This document shows positions 33,530-44,427 of a stretch of DNA of 64,000 bases, in pieces. A model generated the notes under the pieces. That model worked only from the letters and a program-made list of their open reading frames with translations. It ran no database searches and was not told where the DNA came from. A program made the translations under genes and the position numbers. The stretch is from NCBI GenBank assembly GCA_018340805.1, contig JACMZG010001914.1, positions 29,672,952 through 29,736,951 of the forward strand, read 5' to 3'. How positions within the stretch are numbered: position 1 is the stretch's first letter; every line of letters begins with the position of its first letter. This DNA comes from Microvelia longipes (lineage: Eukaryota > Arthropoda > Insecta > Hemiptera > Veliidae).

Positions 33530-34590
33530 AAGCTACCGAAGGAAAAGTATTATGTTACACCTAAAATCCATGATTTATATTCTGTACAAAATCATCCTAA
33601 GGCAGTTTCAAGATTGGTTTTCGTGTCACGTATAACTCTCGCTGTGTTCTAGCTCAGCCCTTCCCAACCCTTAGGTCGCAACCCAGATTGGGTCGCGAAC
33701 AAAATGTTTTGGGTCGCCAAATTTTTTATTATTAACAATCCAAAAAATTACAAAGTTTTATGTAAGATTATTATAAACAAATTACAGGTTTGCTTAAACA
33801 GATATTATTTTTAGAAATTGATAATACTTTAAACATGCGATAACAAAAGAAGCCGCGGCCAAAATATTTCTTAGAAGTCCTTTACCGACAGAGGCACCCG
33901 CCTTTATCTAATTCTTGCTAACTTTGATGAATTGTTATACCTATGATAATACTGTGTTTAACAGTTTCTTATTACTTCTTTTAAAGGTTCGGGTTATTAA
34001 AATTATATGTGATTTTGTTTTTTACAAACATCAACGTAGTTTAATATCGCGTACAAGTTATAGAATTATAATTGTTTCACCAGTTTATTTATTTTAGCGA
34101 TTTCCTATATTGATAAAAATATAGGTTTTAAAATTGACACCTTATTCTTTTAGCGAATTTCCTCTGGAATAAAATTCGCTCATGGGATAGGCGTCATGGC
34201 CATTTAAATAATAAATGCTCATTTGTATATTTAAGAATGGTAATTTTTATATTCAATTTGATTTTTTAATTTTTATATATTATTGCTATAATATAATATA
34301 CTTCTTTTGAACTCCAATTAGTATGTAGCTTTCTATTTAAGTATAAAAATCTCATAAAAATTATGATTTGACGATGTCTGTAGGGTCATAACTAATTTGG
34401 CAATAAATAAAAACGCCTGCAATTTTCAGGTTATGCAAAATAAATGCATTTGGGTCGCCAAACTTTTGAAAAGCAAATTATAGGGTCGCGGTACTGAAAA
34501 GGTTGGGAAACGCTGTTCTAGCTAGCATATTGTCATAAGGCACAAAAATTTAATTTCACTGTATAGTTGTACGAAAAATGTATAAAATCT
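33530..34590 (+). repeat. Module B copy, split by a hAT insertion
   Basis: The left part (33530-33654) has GAAGGAAAAGTATTATGTTA and CACGTATAACTCTCGCTGTG; the right part (34524-34590) continues AGCATATTGTCATAAGGCAC. The break lies in the middle of the GCTGTGTTTATGCTAG...GTTGAAA segment of other copies. Confidence 0.6.
33655..34515. mobile_element. 861-bp non-autonomous or dead hAT element with perfect 8-bp target duplication
   Basis: The ends CAGCCCTTCCCAACC and GGTTGGGAAACGCTG are short inverted repeats of the hAT type (CAG...CTG). Just inside are mirrored GGGTCGC-rich words (TTGGGTCGCCAAA on both sides), also typical of this group. The 8 bases outside, TTCTAGCT, are identical at 33647-33654 and 34516-34523: the 8-bp duplication that defines hAT insertion. 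No transposase frame survives; the longest frame is 60 codons. It lies inside an older module B repeat, so it is younger than that copy. Confidence 0.9.
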
Positions 34591-34767
34591 CTGAGCATAA
34601 ATACTGAGATACTTAACTACACAAGGCTTCGCTTTGGGAGTTAAACATATCAATCCTTGGGCTTTGCTAGGGAGCTCAATGCTATGGTATCCTCGGCTTT
34701 CGCCTTAGGAACCAACTAACGTATACTCTTTGTGCCGAAACTTATTTATTTTTTATTAACTTTAATA

Positions 34768-35741
34768 ATGACTTTAAGCAATCAAAAACCTATTGAATCT
34801 TGCAATAAATGCATACCGAAATGCCCTGATTCCGAATCGGAACCAACGGTGGACTGTGATTTTTGTTCACGAAAAACGTATGTGAAATGCACCGGCTTAA
34901 CAGCTACGGAAATGAGTTGTCTCAACTTAAAAACCAAACGTATCCTGGTATACCTATGTGATGGTTGTAAAAATCCACTTAGAGAAACAAAGGATATTTT
35001 AGAGGTAATTAAAGAAGACATCGGATCCATAAAAACAGAACTCACGAGTATGACTACTACAAGCTCGTCAATAACAACCGAACTTCACAAAATATCACAG
35101 AACCAAGCAAAATCGGTAGTTATATTAGATAAAATTTGTGTAAATAATGTAAATGTTTCAAATAAATTCGACTTAATCTTAAAAAACTTAGAAAATAGCA
35201 AGATAAAACCCGTACAAACTTTGTCGGAATTGTTTAATCAAGAAGTAAAATCACAGCAAAGCTCAAACACAAATATTCCAGAAAAGGAAGATAAAGAAGA
35301 ACAGAAAGATGACGACACCATTAAATTAGACGATGTAAACAACTTTGAACAAAACAAGAGAGATAACGAAAGAAAAACAATGAATAAGTTTAGAAAACAT
35401 CCAAGCAAAAATTCAAACAGTTTTGCTGATAACTTAGCAACAGGTGAAGATCAATCAGAATACTTTGCAATAGCCAATCCCACCCGATCAATTTTCGTCT
35501 CAAGATTTCATAATTCTACTACAGAAGACAACTTGAATAAATTTCTTACGTCTAGAGTGCAAAATGATCACATCAAAGATATCGAAAACTAGAAGTCAAA
35601 TCTGGAGATTATTCCGCTTTCAAAATTAAGATAGACTCATCTATTTACGATAAACTGATGGACAAAACGTTTTGGCCCAAGGGACTTATAGTTAAAAATT
35701 ACCTTTTTCGCAGAGAGAGGCCTGTGAAATTCCCGAAATAA
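34768..35741 (+). pseudogene. CR1-like LINE ORF1 (PHD-like zinc finger, coiled coil)
   Basis: Start set at the ATG at 34768; the open frame begins 36 bases earlier only at a GTG. From residue 12 it has CNKCIPKC..., CDFC, then Y.KC and YLCDGC, a Cys-rich finger of the PHD type found in ORF1 of many CR1-group LINEs. A long Ser/Thr/Glu/Lys-rich stretch with coiled-coil character follows, then a nucleic-acid-binding type segment (RSIFVSRFHNSTTEDNL). The frame is broken at about 35585: the TAG at 35590-35592 is a frameshift product, and the real C-terminus continues in another frame (FKIKIDSSIYDKLMDKTFWP, then GLIVKNYLF) to TAA at 35739-35741. ORF1 proteins bind the element's RNA. It is not functional as read. 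Confidence 0.8.
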
Positions 35742-35749
35742 ACAATAAA

Positions 35750-38527
35750 ATGACTATAGTAGGTAATAGGAAATCACAATATGATAAGAAAGAGTGGCTT
35801 AATTTACTACATCTCAACATTCAATCAGCTAGAAACAAAAATTTAGAACTAAGCTCTCTCGTAAGTAATCTGAATTACACAATTCAGGTTATAATTTTAA
35901 CCGAGCACTGGATGAAGTGTGAAGAAATTAAACTTTGGCACTTGGAAGGATATAAATTAGCTAATGCATATTGCAGGAAAATAAAAAGCCACGGAGGTGT
36001 ATCTATTTACATTGACACAAACTGGGAATATGAATGCCTACCATTCATTAATGATTACTCAGTTGAAGAACATAGCGAACTGACAGGTATCTGGTTGAAA
36101 AGCACCAGAACTGTGATAATAGGTTTCTATCGCAGACCAAATGCTGATCTAAGCATTGCTTTTGAAACCTTGATAAATGCTTAACAATTTTAACTAAGAA
36201 AAACTATGACAAGGTCATCATAGCTGGTGATTTTAACATCAATTTTATGTCACAAGATAAAAACTTTAAAGAATTAGAAAATTTTCTTACAGGATATAGT
36301 TTTAGCTATACAATAACTGAATCTACACGTTTAAATAGAAATATTGACAACATATGCATAAACTTTGAAACTGAATATAATAGCAGCGTTATGAATACAC
36401 ACTTCTCCGATCACTATGCTCAAATACTTAATTTAAAAGTCCAAAATACATCAGGAAGTAAAGAAATTACTTTTAGACAGATTAACAAAGAAGGTATTAA
36501 AGGCTTAAGCCGATCATTAATTAACACTGATTGGGATTTTATTTATGACAAGAACTCAGATCTTGAGTACAAATGGTCGAAGTTTATTAGTATCTTCACT
36601 AATGCTATGGACAACAACCTACCACTAAAAAAGAAGATGATAAAGCATAACACGAAAAGAAATCTTAGTAGCAAAGGGAAATGGTATACAGAGGAATTGC
36701 GCATTATCAAAACACAGTTGGACAACGAAACCGACCCTGATAAAACAAAAATGTTAAGATCTAAATATAAAAGAAATTAGGATTGCTAAAAGAACTTATA
36801 ATGACAACATCATAGCGAACTCAGATAACAAATCAAAAGCTGCATGGTCCTTAATTAACAAATATAAAACAAATAATTCATCAGGTTCTGTCAAATGTCT
36901 TTCTGCAAATACCCTTAATTCTTACTTTGTTAATATAGCTAAAAATATTCATCAACTATACCAGATATGCCAAACAGTGATCCTACTAACTTTCCAAAAT
37001 CGAATACAGTTGGTTTTAACTTCAAAACATGCAGCAGCAAGGAAATTAATCATTATATAAACAAAATGAAGAGTAGCCATAGTAGAGATGTGTATGGGAT
37101 TTCATCCTACATAGTTAAAAAAATTGGTCCAGACATAGTAAATCCTTTAGTTGCCTTAATAAATGAATCAATTATTCTAAATTTTTTTCCTGCTTGCTTA
37201 AAATTGGCTGTAGTTGTTCCACACACACAAAGGTGGCTCTGCCTATGACCCAAACAACTTCAGACCAATATCATTACTGCCTATATTCTCAAAATATTTG
37301 AAGCAGCTCTTAAAGAACAACTATACAATTATTTTGAATCAAACAATCTTTTTGTCAACTGCCAGTTCGGCTTTAGGAAAGGCTTAAGTCCAGTTGATGC
37401 AATCGGATCACTCGTACAAAATACTCAATTCCTTTGAAGAAGGTGAATACCTAGCCACAACTTTTATTGACTTGACAAAAGCTTTCGATTGTGTAATTAA
37501 ACAAATTCTGATTCAGAAACTAAAGAACTACAATCTGTCGGCATATGCTATTGCACTTCTTATTTCTTATCTTGAAGAAAGATTCCAAGCTACTCAGGTT
37601 GATGGTGTATTGTCTGACTGGGAAAAGATAAACGAAGGCATAGTACAAGGTTTGTTACTAGGAACGCTGTATTTTATCATTTTTATAAATGATATGCCTA
37701 TTATGAGCCAAAACAAAATTATAAAGCTTTTTGTAGATGATGCAAATGCCAGCATAAAGGTCAAGGATCCTGCACTAATAAAGCCAGCCCTCGAATTGAT
37801 GCTAGAAGAGTTAAAAGCCTGGATATTTACAAATAAACTCGCCTTAAATATAAACAAAACTGTTTCTATGGTATTCTCATTACGTAGTGATATCGAGGAA
37901 TTTAAAAATCCCCCTTTCAACAAATTCTTAGGAGTCCTGCTAGATCCTAAATTAACTTGGAAAGAGCACTGCACCGCCTTAGCCAAGAAACTATCTAGTC
38001 AAGCTTTTCTATTATTTTCAATATCTTCACAACTATCAACAAAACATATGATTGATGTTTATTATGCAGTCATTCATAGCAGATTAAGTTATGCTATACT
38101 CCATTGGGGTCACTCAGCACATACCGAAACTGTCTTCGCCATTCAAAGAAGAGCTATCAGAATTGTTTTTCATCTTAAATACAGAGAGGATTGCAAGGAG
38201 TATTTCAAAAAGAATAAAATATTAACTGTACCGTCTATTTATATCTTACAATGTCTGTTATATGTTAAAAAAAATATCCATTTGTACAATAATGTTCATA
38301 ATAATCACAACTATAATACCCGTCATAATCACAATTTAGAAATTAAATACTGCAGGCTTCACCATACTCAAAATAGTACAAACTATTGGTGCATCAAATT
38401 TTTCAATCACTTACCAAAATTTATTCAAGACCTAGAACTAAAATCTTTTAAAGGTAAACTGGAAACTGTATTAAAAACACATGCTTTTTATTCCTACCAA
38501 GATTTTCTAAGCTTTAAAAATTTTTAA
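35750..38527 (+). pseudogene. CR1-like LINE ORF2 (apurinic-type endonuclease and reverse transcriptase), inactivated
   Basis: Starts at ATG 35750, eight bases after ORF1. The N-terminal part is an APE-type endonuclease: LLHLNIQSARNK, TEHW, then after a frameshift near 36180, VIIAGDFNIN and NTHFSDHYA (the SDH motif). A linker follows with frame changes near 36776 and 36960. The reverse transcriptase starts before 37250 (NNFRPISLLPIFSK), changes frame again, and the last open piece, 37394-38527, holds TTFIDLTKAFDCV (motif A), GIVQGLLLGTLYFIIFIND (motif B) and KLFVDDANA (motif C). The usual QGSxLGPxLF and F/YADD are altered (QGLLLGT, FVDD). The thumb region ends at a proper TAA. No RNase H, as expected. 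At least five frame breaks make it dead. Confidence 0.85.
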
Positions 38528-38597
38528 ATTTTTGTAAACTTTTATTTATTTTTTTGACGATTATTGTACCCATTTTTGGGTTGTTAATAATAAATAT

Positions 38598-38625
38598 ATT
38601 CTGTATTCTGTATTCTGTATTCTGT
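38598..38625 (+). repeat. CR1-type 3' tail, four ATTCTGT units
   Basis: Exact 7-bp units at 38598, 38605, 38612 and 38619, just after AATAAAT. This sets the 3' end of the LINE. Confidence 0.9.
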
Positions 38626-39219
38626 AACTACTCAGGGAAATAATAGCATTCTTACTCTTTTGGTGCATATATGACTATACAAAAGTTTAGTAAAGGATGA
38701 CAAAGTGTTTTTATTTTCTCAAAATTGACAATAAAAATTAAAAAAAAAATGTAGTTACGAAGTTAGCGTGGTACTTTACGGTCTGTCTATCAGATATCCC
38801 CACGTGGATGGTTTTCGTGACTGTCAAGACTCGTGTCAAGGGAGGATCTGCCCAAACTACGGGCTCGGGGGGTTTCGGAAGAAGACAACAGGTCCAATCA
38901 CGCCAGTCTATCTCACGAAGATGTATCTTAGTGCCGACCTTTTGTAAACTTCTTTATAAGACAATAAACTTTCAGGAAGATCTTTGGGGGCTTATAACCT
39001 TGTTGTTACTCCACCCTCTTACTAGGTGCGATACTGTTGAAGTTAAACAAAAATACTTTAGTACTAACATAAATCTTTAAAGCTTCGATAGCCTTAAGCA
39101 TAGAAAAAAACCTATTGAATCCTTGATTTTTTGTGAATTTTCTACCTCATATAAAATAAAACTAAAATAGTAATAGCTGAACACAAAGTTAGAATACAAT
39201 TGCATAAATAATTGCTCTA
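38626..39219. other. Non-coding; GC-richer patch at about 38757-39030
   Basis: The patch (TATCCCCACGTGGATGGTTT, GGATCTGCCCAAACTACGGG, GGTTTCGGAAGAAGACAACA) gives a 90-codon plus frame with no known domain. It differs in composition from its surroundings and may be a fragment of another element. Confidence 0.35.
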
Positions 39220-39845
39220 TTTATAGTAGGGCAATGTTATATGCATTATTTGGAAATTGCTTTATGTATAGTAGAAGATAACTTTATGCATAGTTAAAAA
39301 AATGGTTTATGTAAAGTATAAGATTAATTTATGCATAGTTAAAAAATTAGTGTGTATGTAGTAGAAGTTTACATTATGTATAGTTGGATAACTGCTTTAT
39401 GTATGTATAAGATTAATTTATGCATAGTTGAAAATGGCTTAATGTATAGGATAAGATTACTTTATGAATAGTTAGAAAATTGCTTTATGTCTAGTATAAG
39501 ATTAATTTATGCATAGTTAGAAAATTGCTTTATGTATAGTATACGATTAATTTATGCATAGTTAGAAAATGGCTTAATGTACAGTATAAGATTAATTTAT
39601 GCATAATTAGAAAATTGTTTCATGTATAGTATAAGATTAATTTATGTATATTTAGAAAATTGTTTTATGTATAGTTTACGTTATGCATAGTTAAAAAATT
39701 GTTTTATGTATATAATAAGTTTAATTTATGTATAGTTATAAAATTGTATTATGTATAGTATAAGATTAATTTATGCATAGTTAGAAAATTGCTTCAAGTA
39801 GTAGAAAATTATTTTATGCATAGTTAGAGAATTAGTTTATTTACA
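39220..39845 (+). repeat. 45-bp satellite-like tandem array, about 13-14 units
   Basis: GCTTTATGT recurs exactly 45 bp apart at 39482, 39527 and 39572 and loosely on both sides. The unit is GCTTTATGTATAGTATAAGA then TTAATTTATGCATAGTTAGA and AAATT. Outer units are shorter and more diverged. Confidence 0.95.
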
Positions 39846-41354
39846 GTAGTCAATTTATTAATGAAATTCGATAACAGTATGTTAAGCATGGCTTTTTCCT
39901 GTTACTTTAAATATTACTGAGCAAAAGTTCCTTTTTGCATTATTTTCTACATTTGTGTGAACATTTTATGTGCCCATTTACAAGAATTACATAATTAATA
40001 CTTTATGATATTATAAAAATTATATAAATTTTTAATTTTATAAATTCAAATTCATTGTTTTCGGATATATACAATTCTCTATATATACTATTTGTTTCAT
40101 TAATATCGATTTAAAGTGATCCAAAATTTTCGTAGTACGAAATTATTGGCGAAAACAACGCTTGTATTTTTTGGTGTCATAGCATTTATTGTCGATAATG
40201 CTGCTGAAACCTTTTTTCTCTTTCGTAACGAAGTAAAATGTAAAAAATTGAGAAAGTTTAAAAAAAGTTTTTCTATATCATAAATATTTCGCTTCACCTC
40301 ATCTCTTCGAGTATATTAAAAATATTTGTTTAAAAACCCCAACTTTTTTCGTTATTTCCGATGATATAAGTATTTCTGGCCTGGAGCTAGCCACGAGCCT
40401 TCCATAACTCTTATGTTTATTAAAGTAACACAACCTCTTTTATAACCCTTAGCAAAACCTTCACCTTATCAATAACAATAGTTTCATTTTCATTTTAGCG
40501 GAAAAATACAGAGTTGTAGACGTTGAAATCAATACGTCAGCCGATAAACGTTATAAGATAAAACATACTTAGAAAACATAACAAACATTAAAATAGTACT
40601 TACCTCATAAACTTTAAGTTTAAATTTTATTCTTCTAAACGTAATAATTTTAATCTGCCACCATTTGGCTTATAAACAAAACTTGTTTATTACAATATGG
40701 GATATTCTGTTTATGTCTTACTGATTATGACTCACTGGTAGGAATAAATCTGAAGCTATTATTTCTATACTTTACAGTAAATTATTTATTATGTTAGTAT
40801 TAATGTCACTATTGGAGCGAAACGTTGTTAGGTCATTTTTAAATTTATGTTTTTCTAACATAAATTGTGTTTGTAAATTTTTAATATTTTATTGTAAGGC
40901 TGCTATTTTTCTTTGTATTATTACTTTTTTAATTTTTTGAAAATTCGCTAAAAAGGGTTAGATGATAGTAGTTTAAGCTTATGTTAAAAAAATTGTGTAA
41001 TATTTTAAAAATTACTATACTCTACAGGAGATACGCTACTGTCCTGAATATACTCGCTATCTTTTAAATGGCTAAACATGTTTTAATGAAACATGTTACA
41101 AAAATCAACCTTGGGAAGAACACGAACACTTATGAAAACCAGAGTCAGCAAAGTTTTTAAAAAATCAGTTATAAAAAAGTTGTTATCTTAGTTTTTGAGG
41201 CGCTACGTGGATTAATTCCGATAAGAACATTGAAAGCGGAAAATCGAAGAAACGGTGGTAATCCGAGTACTCAATGTACTCAAACCCAGGGGCCCAGGGC
41301 ATAATATTGGTTTCGTAGAAAAATTGTTATCGGTTTTTTTCCACTTTATACAAC
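39846..41354. other. AT-rich sequence, nothing recognised
   Basis: A small palindrome AACATGTTTtaatgAAACATGTT at about 41077. No gene seen. Confidence 0.4.
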
Positions 41355-41735
41355 CCAACAAAAACACATGCGTGCAAAAAAAAGAGCCAAGTCTAGCGTA
41401 AAAAGTTGTGAGCTCATTGAATAAGCCAAGTCGTAGGTTCCAAATAATACTTGTAAATATTTGAGGTCTTGGCGGTATCACTTTGTGACTTGGCCATTAC
41501 CCAACTTAAGGTAGTGTGGTACTAAACATCTAGTATAGAGTGTAGGCATACACTATAATATTATATTCAGCCTATTTAATAAGCTTATTATGCACTTCTG
41601 TGCGAGCTGCATAATGGCCAAGTTACAAAGTGAATCCGCCAAGACCTCATATATTTACAAGCATTATTAGGAACCTAACTTTTCCCGCTAGACTTGGCTG
41701 TTTTTTAAATGCATGTGTTTTTGTTAGGATTTCAT
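41355..41735. mobile_element. Inverted-repeat (foldback) element, arms about 130-145 bp
   Basis: Left arm: CAACAAAAACACATGC, GCCAAGTCTAGCG, GGTTCC.AATAAT, CTTGTAAATAT and GAGGTCTTGGCGG, then CACTTTGT.ACTTGGCCATTA. The right arm is its mirror (TAATGGCCAAGTTACAAAGT, CCGCCAAGACCTCA, CGCTAGACTTGGC, GCATGTGTTTTTG). About 110 bp separate the arms. The left arm holds an extra piece of about 30 bp with a second GCCAAGTC. No coding capacity. Confidence 0.75.
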
Positions 41736-42109
41736 TCATTTTTGATAAGTTTGAAAATTATTCCTTATTAAAATACACCAAAAAATATTGTTGAATTATT
41801 AATTAGTTACAGCATATTACTCCACTTATCTATAACCATTAACAGTCCCATTTTCTTTAATTAAACATTAGATAGGTTAATTGCGTAAAATATTGTGCTA
41901 TGTTTTGTAAAAATAAAAACTATCAATATCCTTTCTTTTAAAGTTCTCTACTAGGTAGTGCTAATTGTGAAAATTGTTCTTTATACGTGATATTAAGGGT
42001 AGGATTACCTTTCAACTTAGATAGAACATATTAGGTAGAAGGTACTGAAAATGTTAGATTATAACAATTTTTCATTGATTTTCACATCAATATATAGTCC
42101 TAGAACCGG
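41736..42109. other. AT-rich spacer, nothing recognised
   Basis: No frame or repeat noticed. Confidence 0.4.
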
Positions 42110-42780
42110 ACCTGAAAAAATTTGAGTTATTAGGTACTACTTAAAACCAAATTTTTCTGAAAATGTACCTTAAATGATGAAGAAAAATATAGTCTACATA
42201 TCCAGAGTAAAGCCTGCGCTTCATATGACTGCCCATGCTAAACATTTTATAAAATCGCACAAATTTCAGTTTTCTTGAAATAAGTGGTTCCCTGTAAGTC
42301 GTGGTCAAATCTCGTAGAGAACATTTTTTAAAGGTGATGAAATGTTCTATAAAACTATTGTTTTCTTATCAAAATCGAATATCTACAACCAAAAATTTGG
42401 CTCTTTCAAAAACAAAGAAAATTAATTTATGCAGTCACCGAATTTCTTTGAAATTTCTTTGAAAAATATTTTATTTTTTTTAACAAATGTCATATCTTCA
42501 GTTGTAGTTATCCGATTTTGATGATAAAACACTCGTTTTATAGGAAATTTCATCAGCTTTAAAAAATGTACTCTTTATGTGTTCCATTTGATCTACAGGG
42601 AACCACTTATTGCAAGAAAACTGGATCCGATTTTCTAATATTTTGTGTGAATGCATTTATATGAAGGGCTCCACAGTGAATAGGCAGACTATGCTTTTCC
42701 TTCATAATTTAAGGTATATTTTTTGAAAAATTTGCTTTCAAGCAGTACCAAATGAGTCACATTTTGATAAGAAAGTAAAT
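42110..42780. mobile_element. Large foldback element, arms about 300 bp
   Basis: Left-arm words AAATTTTTCTGAAAATGTAC, CCTTAAATGATGAAG, TTTTCTTGAAATAAGTGGTT, CCCTGTA, CATTTTTTAAAGGTGATGAA and ATCAAAATCGAATATCTACA are each mirrored in reverse order on the right (ending with AGCAGTACCAAATGAGTCAC). The loop is only about 40-60 bp near 42420-42470. Such a structure can form a hairpin RNA of several hundred base pairs. No transposase frame; the terminal sequences and target duplication were not fixed. Confidence 0.75.
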
Positions 42781-43083
42781 AAATAAGTGAGTGTCAAAAC
42801 TGCCTATATTTGAGCCATTATACCTCAACACCTGTGAATGGTTAAACATATAAAATTCAGTAGAATGGGTCAACAAGATCTTTTAGTTAATATTAAAATT
42901 ATATTTTTTAATGTCTTTAATAAAAAGATATGAGGGGGTGAAAATAGCCTCGAGATGCTTTCTTGTAAAGGATGGTACAATAGTGACCGCTGGACTTTGC
43001 GGGGGCACTGCCGTGCCCTGAGATATACACAACAAAATAATTATTGCGTTGTGGTCCGTGAGCCGGGCGAATTACGTTTGGAA
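42781..43083. other. Spacer, nothing recognised
   Basis: The last 100 bases (CTTTGCGGGGGCACTGCCGT) are richer in G and C, without a known motif. Confidence 0.35.
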
Positions 43084-43316
43084 TAAAAGTTAAGCCTCAT
43101 CGAGCATGGTCAGCGGCAGGAAGGGTGACTGCTAGGTATAAAACGGTTGCATTCACTATTTGAGGACGAGAAAAGCAAGTCCGAAGGCGTGTTGCTGAAT
43201 AAATTTAACAGTTTGTATAATCTGAGGACGAGCGAAGCGAGTCTGAAGTAGAGAAGAGAGCGTAGCGAATCCGATGTGACGAGGAAAAGTTCCGAGGTAC
43301 CCTGTACCCGATTTTT
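43084..43316 (+). repeat. 5S-type dispersed repeat, 5S-like segment plus complete module A
   Basis: 5S-like segment at 43084-43145: AAAGTTAAGCCTCATCGAGC, then ATGGTCAG and AAGGGTGACTGCTAGG. Module A follows with two GGAC..GTCC/T hairpins (GAGGACGAGAAAAGCAAGTC and GAGGACGAGCGAAGCGAGTC), GAGGAAAAGTTCCGAGGTAC, CCTGTACC and TTTTT at 43312-43316. This is a clean example of a putative Pol III unit: internal 5S-type promoter at one end, hairpin and T-run at the other. Module B is absent. Confidence 0.8.
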
Positions 43317-44427
43317 ATGACATCATGTTGATTTTAAATTTGTTGTACTTATAGTATGAACTATATATTAAATTGAATTTATTTGCTGTAACTCTGTCAC
43401 TGTTGATGACCTGATAAAGTTGAAAGCGGCCTTGCAATTTATTATGATGAACTTTTTCTGCAAAAATATTTAGGTTTTTAAATGTTTACTATACTAAAAG
43501 TTTTATGATGTACAATAGATCGTTTCAAATTTCATATTTCAACCATTTATCTTTTGAGATATCTATCATACAGCATTCGATACAAACACATATTGTTTTA
43601 AGTCCATAATATTTAATAAATTACCTTGATATTAGTTATTAAATCTAAAAATAAAATTTTATTGTACTTACGGTATCCGAAAAACGCGCTTTATTCTTAA
43701 AGCCGTTTATTGCGGGCTTTATTCTTAAATATTTCTTATTGAAAATATTTTATCAATTACGCCTACAAATTATAGACCATCATTTTAAAACAATTAGCTT
43801 TAAAATCAATAAAATAATTTATTGAACAATACATTAGACACTTTATGGTATTCAACATTCATTCTTTAAAGGATTTTTCAATTATTTTTAATTGTTTATT
43901 TATTTTATAAAGAAAGTGGTAAAAATCTTGGCAGGCGCCAATATTTACTATTAAAGAGTTTTTAAATGTGTTGTATTGATCCCACCGCTTTGATGGAACG
44001 TTAATTGTTCCATAAAAGCGGTGGGCATCATTATTGTTACAATGAATGGTTGTAACAAAGATTAGTATTGATTTGGGTAGTTTTTGTTTTATGAAGATAA
44101 TATACAGTAGATATTAGAATTGCCGTATAAAGTAATCGTGCCGTATATAAATACTGGATGTTCGGCCTGTAGCCGCTACGTGACCTCGCCTGCTTCGTTC
44201 GAGCTGCTCATGATGCCTCGGACCCTCTGTGGCCGCTTCGTTGTTGCTTTATTATTATTTGTTGTTACATTTTAAATACATTGTATTTTACCATGAATGA
44301 AGCAAATAGAGTACATAGGATGACAAATTTAAGGCTCCGCTTTTCGGGTTTGCTTGGATCCGTGGTAACTATTTTGGTCCTGTTTGTCTGAGACAGTAGA
44401 CTAACCAGGGCAGAACAAGAGTTAGAA
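43317..44427. other. Non-coding sequence with one strong hairpin
   Basis: Mostly AT-rich. At 44158-44250 a GC-richer stretch (GCCGCTACGTGACCTCGCCT) resembles reversed module A words but could not be aligned. Confidence 0.4.
43981..44025. repeat. Strong GC-rich hairpin, 19-bp stem
   Basis: CCCACCGCTTTGATGGAAC (43981-43999) pairs with 44007-44025 with one mismatch, loop of 7 bases. GATC/GATG-like bases add loose pairing outside. Unusually stable for this AT-rich region. Confidence 0.85.

Larger units (their letters stand above)
34740..38625 (+). mobile_element. CR1-like LINE, nearly full length, multiply frameshifted
   Basis: ORF1 with a PHD-like zinc finger, ORF2 with endonuclease and reverse transcriptase, and a 3' end made of four ATTCTGT units. 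CR1 LINEs are known to end in short ATTCTRT-type repeats instead of poly(A), and this fits. The 5' end was not located exactly; ORF1 starts at about 34768. No obvious target duplication, as expected for CR1. Confidence 0.85.

Noticed and set aside
37594..37986. 130-codon minus frame in the CR1-like LINE, and similar ones at 48203-48484 and 50993-51253
   Set aside because: Antisense shadows of reverse transcriptase, endonuclease and RNase H sequence.
39220..39845. CRISPR-like array
   Set aside because: Whole 45-bp units repeat with no unique spacers, in a eukaryotic genome.
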